Origin: DASWJQ01 sp036397095
GTDB lineage: Bacteria > Chloroflexota > Anaerolineae > Anaerolineales > E44-bin32
Assembly: GCA_036397095.1 (NCBI GenBank)
Contig: DASWJQ010000056.1
Span: 1-16,925 of the forward strand
Direction of reading: 5' to 3'
Length of the DNA: 16,925 nucleotides
In this document: piece after piece, positions 6,967-13,475 of the stretch
Layout of the letters: each line of letters opens with the position of its first letter
Numbering within the stretch: position 1 is the first letter of the stretch
Made by a program: the position numbers and the translations under genes
The notes under the pieces: model-generated
Database searches by the model: none
What the model was told of the DNA's origin: nothing
The model's input: only the letters and a program-made list of their open reading frames with translations

Positions 6967-7984
6967 GCGTGATCTTCCCCATCTGATCGCCGGCTTCGAG
7001 CCGGGCCAGGGCCTGCCTGGCTTCCGCCAGCGGGTAGGACCGATCGATCACCGGCTGGAGCTGGCCGCTGAATACCAGACCCATGACATGGGCGAAGTCG
7101 GCGCGGGTGCCCATCGTCGAACCAAGGATGCTAATGTGCTTGGCAAACAGGTAGCGGTGGTCCATATCGTAAATCGGTCCACCGGTGTTGCCAACCGTCA
7201 GGATGCGGCCGCCTTTGCGCACCGCTCGCAAACTGCTGGACATGCTGCCGGAGCCGACGTTGTCGACCACCACATCGACCCCGCGGCGTTCGGTCGCCAG
7301 GTAGACCGCCTTCGACCAGTCCTCTTGTGAGCGATCGATCAGCACATCGGCGCCCAAGGACTCGGCCAGCGCCAACTTGCCGGCACTGGAACCGACAACC
7401 AGTGTCCGGGCACCGGCCAGCTTGGCGATCTGCAGGCTGGCGGTGTTGACACCGCCCGAGGCACCCACGATCAGTACGCTCTCGCCAGGCCGCAGCTGGC
7501 CGCGGGTGATCAGCGAGTGCCAGGCCGTGTGAAACACCAGCCCGGCGGCGGCGGAATAGTCGAAGCTGATGTCGGGTGGGATGGGCAGCAGATTGGCTGC
7601 CGGCACGACAACATACTCGGCGAATGTCCCGGGTACGGTTTCGCCCAGCAGATTCCAATGGCGGCACAAGTTGTCCTGGCCGGCAACGCAATAGGTGCAG
7701 GTGCCGCAGCTCAGGTTGGCGTTGATTACGACTCGGTCCCTCGCCTCAAAGCCGTCCACACCCGGCCCAACTTCGTCAACCAGGCCGGCACCATCGGCGC
7801 CGAGGATGTGAGGGTAGGCGAGGTGGATCCCCGGCCAACCAGCGACGACCCATAAGTCGAGGTGGTTGAGGGCTGCGGACTGCAGCTTGACCCGGACCTG
7901 GCCCGGCTGGACCTTCGGCCGGTCGACGGCCTCGATCCTGACCTGGTCAAGGGCGCCGTGCTTGTGGATAAGGACGGCTTGCAA
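6956..7984 (-). CDS. zinc-binding alcohol dehydrogenase / MDR-family oxidoreductase
   Basis: NAD(P)-dependent oxidoreductase of the medium-chain dehydrogenase/reductase superfamily, 342 residues. The GroES-like N-terminal half keeps the structural-zinc cysteines C93, C96, C99 and C107. The catalytic-zinc ligands look absent: NHLD (N40) stands where classical enzymes have Cys, and GADG (A63, D64) replaces GHE. The Rossmann half has VLIVGASGGVNTA followed by VGSSAGK. Small polar residues rather than an acidic one at the end of the second strand hint at NADPH. This pattern fits quinone oxidoreductase or enoyl/acryloyl-CoA reductase-like enzymes better than a true alcohol dehydrogenase. As first gene of the propionyl-CoA cluster it could reduce acryloyl- or another enoyl-CoA, which is inference. 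The start is TTG at 7984 with a near-consensus GGAGGTGA 4 nt upstream. The stop lies inside the next gene. Confidence 0.9.
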   Translation of the reverse strand: MQAVLIHKHGALDQVRIEAVDRPKVQPGQVRVKLQSAALNHLDLWVVAGWPGIHLAYPHILGADGAGLVDEVGPGVDGFEARDRVVINANLSCGTCTYCVAGQDNLCRHWNLLGETVPGTFAEYVVVPAANLLPIPPDISFDYSAAAGLVFHTAWHSLITRGQLRPGESVLIVGASGGVNTASLQIAKLAGARTLVVGSSAGKLALAESLGADVLIDRSQEDWSKAVYLATERRGVDVVVDNVGSGSMSSSLRAVRKGGRILTVGNTGGPIYDMDHRYLFAKHISILGSTMGTRADFAHVMGLVFSGQLQPVIDRSYPLAEARQALARLEAGDQMGKITLAI

Positions 7985-8059
7985 GCTGTCACCTCCCGCC
8001 CGTTGCGGGCGCCGATCCGGGCGATGTCTGCTGTGTTGTAGATGATACCGGGGTGTGGG
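7985..8059 (-). other. short intergenic region upstream of the propionyl-CoA cluster
   Basis: Seventy-five bases lie between the glycosyltransferase stop and the dehydrogenase start. On the minus strand it holds weak -10-like words (TATCAT, TACAAC near 8036-8047) with no good -35, then a small GC hairpin and the strong ribosome site. There is no convincing rho-independent terminator for the glycosyltransferase. The eight-gene cluster may have a weak promoter here, or be read through from upstream; the sequence does not decide. Confidence 0.35.
7989..7996 (-). promoter_or_regulatory. strong ribosome binding site fixing a TTG start
   Basis: GGAGGTGA on the minus strand, with 4 nt (7 nt counted from GGAGG) before the TTG at 7984 of the MDR dehydrogenase. 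No in-frame ATG offers a better reading, and the protein family begins exactly here (MQAVLIHKHG). The strong site probably offsets the weak start codon. A GCCCG-CAA-CGGGC inverted repeat lies directly upstream and could pair near the site, but its effect is unknown. Confidence 0.8.
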
Positions 8060-10060
8060 TTAGTCCGGCGGGTTCAGTTCGTAACTGTAGAACAGGATCT
8101 CATCGCTTGCACCGCGTCTGGCCAGCGATACTCCACCTGGGTATTTGGCCTGGATCACGGCCAACTCCTGGCGTCGTTCGGGCAGCGCGAGGAAGACCGT
8201 TGGGCCCTGGACCTCTTCGATCGTGGCTTCCGATACCGGCTCAAGCACCTCGTGGCCTTGGATTTGCGGAAGCAGGTAGGCAATGGTTGCGTGGCTGTAG
8301 TACCCCATACGCCCGCCGATGAAATAGGCGTCGCTGCCGGCTGGCCAGTCGTGCAGGTACTGTGCGACAGCGTTGGCGGTCTCCGTGTTGTTGTCGCCAA
8401 AGTACTTGGTCTGGCTTGAATACAGGCCGAAGTAGAAGTAGAGATCATTGAGCAGGATTGCCAGGACAAGCACCGCCGCCAGCCGCTGGGCCCAAACGGT
8501 CCGCTCGGGCCAGGCACGACGGGCCAGCCGCAGCGCCTCGACGATCGGCAGGGCAATGACGACAGCCACCACCGGTGCCAGGTGCACGTAGCGCTGGGCG
8601 GCGGGTGTGCTCTCGCTAAGCGCCCCGGCGACGATGCCGGCGGCTAGCCATAGTGCCAGGAAGACATAGCGCAGGTCACGCAAACGCAGCACGAGAAGAA
8701 AGCAACCAAGGCCAAACAGCGTGGCCGCCAGCGGCATCAGCATTGGGATTTCGGGCAAATACCAGTGGCGCAGGTCCACCGAGAAGAAAGCAAGTGTCGA
8801 CAATCGGAGCTGGTCGACGAGCAGCCAGGCCGGTGAGGTACCGGTTCGAAGGCTCTCGTCCTGCAGCCAGCCAGCCAATGACCCTACCCGGCTCATGGGC
8901 GCTAGGAATTCGGGCGTGTTGTGCAGGAAGTAGACCACCAGCGGCAGGGCTGCCGCCAGGCTGGCCAACAGCAGAACCACCAGCCCAGGCAGTCGGCGCC
9001 GCAGACCGGCCCGGTCAAGGATCTGGGCGACGCCCAGCCAGGCGATTAAGATCGGTGGGATCATACGGGCCGTTACGTAGAAGTACAGCGAAATCCCCAT
9101 CGCCAGACCGGGCCAGACGAAGGCGCTCGTGCGCTCACTCTTCCAGGCCGACCACAGCGAGCCGGCGAAGATCACAAAGAACAGCCCGTCCCAGATGTTG
9201 TTGAGGGCCAACCGGCTGAAGTGAATATGGAAATGAAAGCCAGCCAGCACCGCAGAAGCGATCATGGCCGGTCCCCGACCAAAGGTGCGGCGGGCGTAGA
9301 CGTAGAGGCAGAGCACGGTCAACGCCCCGGCGATTGCCGATGGCAGGCGCAGTGCAAAGATCGTATTGCCAAGCAGCCCGATGGAGGCGGCTGGCAGAAC
9401 AAAGTAGAGGGAGGGGAACGAATACCAGGCGGTGTTGAATGGGCTGTTCCAGGTTCCCTTCAGAAACTCCTGTGCGCTGAGCCCCATCGAGCCCTCGTCC
9501 CCCGTCAGCAGCCAGGGGATTTGGCTCGCAAATAACGCCCGCGCCAGGAGTGCAAGCAGGGTGACGGCTGCCAGATAGCCGATCTCAAAGCGGTCCCAGC
9601 CCGCCTCCGGGTTGTAGTGCGTCCGTTCGGCCAATCCGACCTTAACTACAGCCAGAAGCGCGGCGGCCCACAAGCCAATCGAGACGCCGGGAAACAGCAG
9701 CTCACGGTTGAGACCGGCAGCTGTCCATGCCGCCAGGCTGAGCAATGGGGACACGCTGATCAAGTAGGCGTCGATGGTGTCGAGTTGAAGCCAGCGGCTG
9801 TAGCGTTCAAACCAACCCAGGCAGCGTTGGCGGACCGCACGTTGTGTCAGGCAGGCGATGACGACAGCCGCCAAGACGGCGGCCAGAATGGCGTTGATGG
9901 TGACCGCAAGTGGGGGGGACGGGAACAACGCCTGGGCGGCCCGCAGGCTGCTCCACACCGTCAGGGCGCTAATCCCGGTTGCCAGCAGAAGCAGGCGAGC
10001 CTCAGGCATTGAAAGCTCGGAGTCAGGCTGAATCGGGTTTGCTGCGGAGTTGCTTGTCAT
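8060..10060 (-). CDS. GT39-like multi-pass membrane glycosyltransferase
   Basis: Probable polyprenyl-phosphate-sugar-dependent glycosyltransferase of the GT-C fold (dolichyl-phosphate mannosyltransferase / ArnT type), 666 residues with about a dozen hydrophobic segments. After several N-terminal helices, the first large outside loop has LLTGDEGSMGLSAQEFL with the acidic pair D188/E189. This matches the conserved Asp/Glu of GT-C enzymes that bind the lipid-sugar. It is followed by WYSFPSLYFVLP and by FHIHFSRLALNNIWDGLF, a stretch typical of the bacterial GT39 group. The C-terminal portion is soluble or periplasmic, with helices before it. The ATG at 10060 is preferred, with AGGGGA about 9 nt upstream; in-frame ATGs at 10093 and 10111 add 11 and 17 residues without hydrophobic or conserved content. 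The acceptor is unknown. It does not belong functionally with the acyl-CoA genes on either side. Confidence 0.88.
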   Translation of the reverse strand: MTSNSAANPIQPDSELSMPEARLLLLATGISALTVWSSLRAAQALFPSPPLAVTINAILAAVLAAVVIACLTQRAVRQRCLGWFERYSRWLQLDTIDAYLISVSPLLSLAAWTAAGLNRELLFPGVSIGLWAAALLAVVKVGLAERTHYNPEAGWDRFEIGYLAAVTLLALLARALFASQIPWLLTGDEGSMGLSAQEFLKGTWNSPFNTAWYSFPSLYFVLPAASIGLLGNTIFALRLPSAIAGALTVLCLYVYARRTFGRGPAMIASAVLAGFHFHIHFSRLALNNIWDGLFFVIFAGSLWSAWKSERTSAFVWPGLAMGISLYFYVTARMIPPILIAWLGVAQILDRAGLRRRLPGLVVLLLASLAAALPLVVYFLHNTPEFLAPMSRVGSLAGWLQDESLRTGTSPAWLLVDQLRLSTLAFFSVDLRHWYLPEIPMLMPLAATLFGLGCFLLVLRLRDLRYVFLALWLAAGIVAGALSESTPAAQRYVHLAPVVAVVIALPIVEALRLARRAWPERTVWAQRLAAVLVLAILLNDLYFYFGLYSSQTKYFGDNNTETANAVAQYLHDWPAGSDAYFIGGRMGYYSHATIAYLLPQIQGHEVLEPVSEATIEEVQGPTVFLALPERRQELAVIQAKYPGGVSLARRGASDEILFYSYELNPPD

Positions 10061-10205
10061 GACCCGTAATCCCCTGAGATGAGGCCGTGGCATGTCGATG
10101 CCCCCAGGCAACCCGCTGGCCAGGCCAGCGGATTACCCTGCAATAGTCTAGCACCGCACGGGCGGTTGGATGGGTGGTCGATTGGTGAGCGGGGCAGTGC
10201 GCCGG
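10061..10205 (-). other. intergenic region between acyl-CoA dehydrogenase and glycosyltransferase
   Basis: This 145-bp gap has no plausible gene. On the minus strand it holds an extended -10-like TGCTAGACT (TAGACT at 10145-10150) without a recognisable -35, a 5-bp stem at 10153-10166, and a longer inverted repeat described separately. It may carry both the end of the dehydrogenase transcript and a start for the glycosyltransferase. Confidence 0.35.
10113..10131 (-). terminator. GC-rich inverted repeat, possible transcription terminator or leader hairpin
   Basis: CCGCTGGCC and GGCCAGCGG are perfect 9-base arms around a single base, which would fold as a 7-bp stem with a 5-nt loop. It sits about 75 bp after the acyl-CoA dehydrogenase stop and 53 bp before the glycosyltransferase start, both on the minus strand. 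There is no run of T after the stem, so a classical intrinsic terminator is doubtful. The near-perfect symmetry would also fit a dimeric DNA-binding site. Confidence 0.3.
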
Positions 10206-11390
10206 TTACAGGTCGAGCTCGGTGCGCGAGATCACCAGACGTTGTATCTCACTGGTACCCTCATAGATCTCAGTGATTTTTGCGTCGCGGAAGTAGCGCT
10301 CGACCGGCAGTTCTTTGGAGTAGCCCATCCCCGCGTGGATTTGGACGGCTTGATGGGCGCAGAACATGGCGGTCTCAGAGGCGAACAGTTTGGCCATCGA
10401 GGCTTCGAGGGTGAAACGCTCATCGCTGCCCTTGGTGTTCTGCTTGGCCAAGGCTGCCTGGTAGACCAACAGCCGGCTGGCTTCCAGCCGTGTTTTCATG
10501 TCCGCCAGTTTGAAAGCGATGCCCTGGAACTCACCGATCTTCTGGCCAAAGGCCTCACGCTCACGGGCGTATTGGAGGCTGGCCAGATAGGCTGCCTCGG
10601 CGATGCCCAATGCCTGGGCGGCGATCCCAATGCGGCCGGCATCGAGTACGGTCATGGCGATCTTGAATCCCTCGCCCTCTTCGCCCAGGCGGCTGTCGGC
10701 AGGACAGCGGTAGTCCTCGAACAGGATCTCACAGGTGGCCGAGGCGCGGATGCCCAGCTTGGGCTCCGGTTTGCCCAGGCTAAAGCCATCCTGATCCGTG
10801 TCAACCAAGAAAGCCGTGATGCCGCGGTGTCCTTTGTCCGGATCGGTCATGGTGAAGAGCAGGACGAATTGGGCCGCCGGGGCATTGGTGACCCATGACT
10901 TGCGGCCGTTGATCATGTAATTGTCACCCTGGCGGACCGCCCGCGACCGCATGGTGGCGGCATCGGAGCCGGACATCGGTTCGGTCAGCGAGTAGGCACC
11001 GATGGCTTCGCCGGAAGCGACCGGGCGCAGAAACTTCTCTTTCTGCTCCTCGGTGCCAAAGCGCAAGAGTGCATAGCAGAACAATGAATTGTTGACCGAC
11101 ATGATTGTGCCGTGGGCGGCATCGGCCCGGCAGATCTCGGACAACGCCAGCACGTAAGACAGCGTGTCAAGCCCGGCGCCGCCATACTCCTCGGGAACCT
11201 CGATCCCCATGAACCCCATGGCGCCCATCTTGCGGATGGTGTCGTAGGGAAACTCGCCGGATTCATCGAACTCGGCGGCGATCGGTGCAATCTCGTTTTG
11301 GGCGAACTCGCGGGCCGCCTGCTGGATCATGCGGTGCTCTTCGCCGAGTTGAAGATTCGGACCGGTCTCAACGGTTTGAGACAAGGCCAT
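10206..11390 (-). CDS. acyl-CoA dehydrogenase (short-chain / butyryl-CoA type)
   Basis: FAD-dependent alpha,beta-dehydrogenation of acyl-CoA, passing electrons to ETF. The 394-residue protein has full family architecture: N-terminal helices with VPEEYGGAGLD, the middle beta domain with AYSLTEPMSGSDAAT (132-146) and WVTNA (166-170), and the C-terminal helical domain. The latter includes QIHAGMGYSKELPVERYFRDAKI and the catalytic Glu, E377, in IYEGTSEIQ. Glu at this position is typical of short-chain, branched 2-methyl and medium-chain enzymes; isovaleryl- and long-chain enzymes place it elsewhere. The ATG at 11390 has GGAGGAAG about 7 nt upstream. The gene has its own extended -10 promoter and heads the minus-strand set. 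It could supply enoyl-CoA from fatty acid or isobutyryl/2-methylbutyryl-CoA breakdown, whose products yield propionyl-CoA; the exact substrate is not readable from sequence. Confidence 0.94.
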   Translation of the reverse strand: MALSQTVETGPNLQLGEEHRMIQQAAREFAQNEIAPIAAEFDESGEFPYDTIRKMGAMGFMGIEVPEEYGGAGLDTLSYVLALSEICRADAAHGTIMSVNNSLFCYALLRFGTEEQKEKFLRPVASGEAIGAYSLTEPMSGSDAATMRSRAVRQGDNYMINGRKSWVTNAPAAQFVLLFTMTDPDKGHRGITAFLVDTDQDGFSLGKPEPKLGIRASATCEILFEDYRCPADSRLGEEGEGFKIAMTVLDAGRIGIAAQALGIAEAAYLASLQYAREREAFGQKIGEFQGIAFKLADMKTRLEASRLLVYQAALAKQNTKGSDERFTLEASMAKLFASETAMFCAHQAVQIHAGMGYSKELPVERYFRDAKITEIYEGTSEIQRLVISRTELDL

Positions 11391-11428
11391 CTGCGCTTCC
11401 TCCGGGCGAGTGTCTGGGGTTGGCGGCG

Positions 11429-11434
11429 ATTATA
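11429..11434 (-). promoter_or_regulatory. extended -10 promoter for the acyl-CoA dehydrogenase gene
   Basis: The minus strand reads TGC-TATAAT, a perfect -10 hexamer preceded by the TGN extension. Seventeen bases further upstream lies GAAATA (about 11452-11457), a poor -35, as is common with extended -10 promoters. Transcription would start near 11422, giving a leader of about 30 nt that contains the GGAGGAAG ribosome site. Confidence 0.65.
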
Positions 11435-11488
11435 GCATGCGCTCTTGCGCCTATTTCGGAGGGCAAATAAGCCGCTGGCACCGGCGTT

Positions 11489-11517
11489 TTGACCCGCCCC
11501 GCGCCAAAGAGTACAAT
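11489..11517 (+). promoter_or_regulatory. sigma-70-type promoter of the gatCAB operon
   Basis: TTGACC (11489-11494) and TACAAT (11512-11517) are separated by exactly 17 bases, each one mismatch from consensus. A start near 11524 would leave a leader of about 27 nt before the gatC ATG, containing GGAGGT at 11534-11539. The divergent promoter for the acyl-CoA dehydrogenase lies about 55 bp to the left. Confidence 0.75.
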
Positions 11518-11550
11518 GACGCGCCTACGCCCGTGGAGGTTCCCCTGACA

Positions 11551-11883
11551 ATGCCCAATCCAGCCGACGGGCCCATCACCGCCGAGGTGTTCGCCCACCT
11601 GGTCAGGTTGGCCCAGTTCGAATTGACGGAGCAAGAGCGCGACTACCTCAGGTCTGAGCTCAACGGTCAACTGAAGGCGATTCGCCAGTTGGAGGCGATG
11701 GAGATCGGTGATGAGCTGCCGATCACTTCACACGGCGTGCCCTATGGCCCGGCGATTCGACCCCCCATCCGGCAGGACGAAATCACCGGCTCCCCGCTGG
11801 CAGACGAAATTCTCGAGGGCGCCCCTCAGGTTCAGGACCGCTACCTGGTCGTGCCCGACATTCCGCACGAGGAACTCAAATGA
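11551..11883 (+). CDS. gatC: Asp-tRNA(Asn)/Glu-tRNA(Gln) amidotransferase subunit C
   Basis: Small bridging subunit that wraps around GatA and GatB and stabilises the complex, 110 residues. It shows the family pattern: an N-terminal helix pair (ITAEVFAHLVRLAQFELTEQE), a central helix ending in LKAIRQLEAMEIGDELPITSH, and an extended C-terminal arm with RPPIRQDEI and YLVVPDIP. It is somewhat longer than the usual 95-100 residues, mainly at the C-terminus and the VPYGPAI loop. The ATG at 11551 is chosen because GGAGGT lies 11 nt upstream and an upstream in-frame start would lie inside the promoter. It overlaps gatA by ATGA and heads the operon. Confidence 0.93.
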   Translation: MPNPADGPITAEVFAHLVRLAQFELTEQERDYLRSELNGQLKAIRQLEAMEIGDELPITSHGVPYGPAIRPPIRQDEITGSPLADEILEGAPQVQDRYLVVPDIPHEELK

Positions 11884-13475
11884 GTCTGGCCGACCGACCG
11901 GGCCACGAGGTGGCGGCCGAGGTTCGTCGTGGCAGCCTGAAGGCGGTGGAGGTGGTTGAGGCCGCCTTCAAGCGTATCGAGCAGGTTGATGGCCGGCGGC
12001 CGGCGCTCGGCGCCGAACCGCAGCCCGACGACCAACAGTTCATCCACGCTTTTCTATTGGCCGATCGCCAACGCGCGCTGGCGGCCGCTGCGGCGATCGA
12101 CCAAAAGGTGGCCGCCGGGGAGGATCCGGGCCCATTGGCCGGTTTGCCGTTGGCGGTGAAAGACATCTTCTGTGTCCGCGGCACCCCGTCGACGGCCGCA
12201 TCACGCATTCTGGCCAACTTTGTGGCGCCGTACTCTGCTACGCCTGTCGAGCGGTTGGAGGCGGCCGGCGCCGTCGTCATTGGCAAAGTCAATTTGGACG
12301 AGTTCACCTTCGGCTCGTCCAACGAATCAACTGCGTTCCTGCCCCCGCCGGGCAATCCCTGGAGGCCGACGCACGTCCCGGGGGGCTCCTCCGGCGGCAG
12401 CGCGGCGGCCGTGGCTGCCGGTGAATCCGCCCTGTCCCTGGCGACAGACACCGCCGGGTCGATCCGCCAGCCCGCCGCCTTCTGTGGTGTGGTTGGCCTG
12501 AAGCCGACCTATGGGCGGGTTTCGCGCTACGGGTTGATTGCCTTCGCCTCATCGCTAGACTGCCCCGGACCGGCCGCCCGCAACGTGACCGACGTCGCCC
12601 TGGCATTGCAGGCTATGGCCGGGCGTGACCCGCGCGACGCGACCACGGCCGCCGCACCCGTGCCGGATTATTCGGAGAGGCTGGAAGCCGGCGTCGCAGG
12701 TATGCGCATTGGTCTATCGTCGGACTACTTCCGAATTGTGGCTCCGCCAGTCGGTGGCGGCGAAATTGAAACGCGGCCCATTGATCCGGATATCGAAGCC
12801 ACCATCCGGCAAGCGGCCGAGCGACTGGCCCAAGCCGGCGCCGTGATCGTCGAAGATGTCCCCCTGTCTAACACGCATCTGGCAATTCCGGCCTACTTCG
12901 TCATCTCGCGGGTTGAGGCGGCCTCCAATTTGCACCGCTACGACGGGGTCAAGTATGGCCATCGCACGGCCGATCCGGTGGCCGACTTGCACCAGCTGTA
13001 CCGCAAGTCGCGCGGGGAAGGTTTTGGCACCCAGGTCAAACTCCGCATTCTGATGGGGATGTACGTTTCGGCCGAGCAGTACGAAATGGCCTACTACGAG
13101 AAGGCACTTCGTGTGCGCACGCTGATCCGGCGGGACTTCGAAGAGGTGTTTAATCCGGCCGGCGACTACCGGCTGGACGCCTTGTTGACACCCACGACCC
13201 CAACCACCGCCTTCCCGCTGGGAGCGGTCTATGGCGACTCGGTCGTCATGCAATACGCCGATGCACTGACCGTCCCGGCCAATCATGCTGGCATCCCCGG
13301 CGTGTCGGTTCCGGCGGGCCTCAGCGCCGACGGGCTGCCGATCGGGCTGCAACTGCTGGGTGCCGACTTCAGCGAGGCGACCTTGCTGCGCATCGGCCGG
13401 ACCTGGGAGCAGATCAGCGCCGACGACGCCTGGCGCTCCCAGCGGCCTATGGTGCTGGCCGAGGTGGGTCCGTGA
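11880..13475 (+). CDS. gatA: Asp-tRNA(Asn)/Glu-tRNA(Gln) amidotransferase subunit A
   Basis: Hydrolyses glutamine to supply ammonia for transamidation of misacylated tRNA. The 531-residue protein is an amidase-signature enzyme with the Ser-cisSer-Lys triad: K94 in LAVKDIFC, S170 in PGGSSGGSAAAVAAG and S194 in DTAGSIRQPA. Downstream it has GLKPTYGRVSRYGLIAFASSLD and, near the C-terminus, PANHAGIPGVSVPAGLSADGLPIGLQLLG. It is longer than the usual 480-490 residues because of an N-terminal insertion (about 40-52) and a loop near 270-285. Two normally well-kept words are altered: DTGGS is DTAGS, and SSLDQIGP is SSLDCPGP. The triad itself is intact, so activity is expected. The ATG lies in the gatC stop (ATGA) with GAGGA 6 nt upstream, and the gene overlaps gatB by GTGA. 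Confidence 0.95.
   Translation: MSLADRPGHEVAAEVRRGSLKAVEVVEAAFKRIEQVDGRRPALGAEPQPDDQQFIHAFLLADRQRALAAAAAIDQKVAAGEDPGPLAGLPLAVKDIFCVRGTPSTAASRILANFVAPYSATPVERLEAAGAVVIGKVNLDEFTFGSSNESTAFLPPPGNPWRPTHVPGGSSGGSAAAVAAGESALSLATDTAGSIRQPAAFCGVVGLKPTYGRVSRYGLIAFASSLDCPGPAARNVTDVALALQAMAGRDPRDATTAAAPVPDYSERLEAGVAGMRIGLSSDYFRIVAPPVGGGEIETRPIDPDIEATIRQAAERLAQAGAVIVEDVPLSNTHLAIPAYFVISRVEAASNLHRYDGVKYGHRTADPVADLHQLYRKSRGEGFGTQVKLRILMGMYVSAEQYEMAYYEKALRVRTLIRRDFEEVFNPAGDYRLDALLTPTTPTTAFPLGAVYGDSVVMQYADALTVPANHAGIPGVSVPAGLSADGLPIGLQLLGADFSEATLLRIGRTWEQISADDAWRSQRPMVLAEVGP

Noticed and set aside
7985..8059. GC hairpin before the dehydrogenase as an intrinsic terminator
   Set aside because: The stem is only 5 bp with a 3-nt loop, and no T run follows on the minus strand.
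10170..10898. Long plus-strand open frame (242 codons) opposite the acyl-CoA dehydrogenase
   Set aside because: The minus-strand gene has full family motifs. The plus frame is a GC-driven antisense shadow with no recognisable domain or ribosome site.
11410..11550. N-terminal extension of gatC
   Set aside because: It would contain the promoter elements TTGACC and TACAAT and lacks GatC-like sequence.
12714..13352. Minus-strand open frame (212 codons) inside gatA
   Set aside because: It is antisense to a conserved gatA region and has no family-like motifs; a shadow of high-GC codon use. The similar frames inside gatB (13982-14626) and opposite pccB (4868-5500) were rejected for the same reason.
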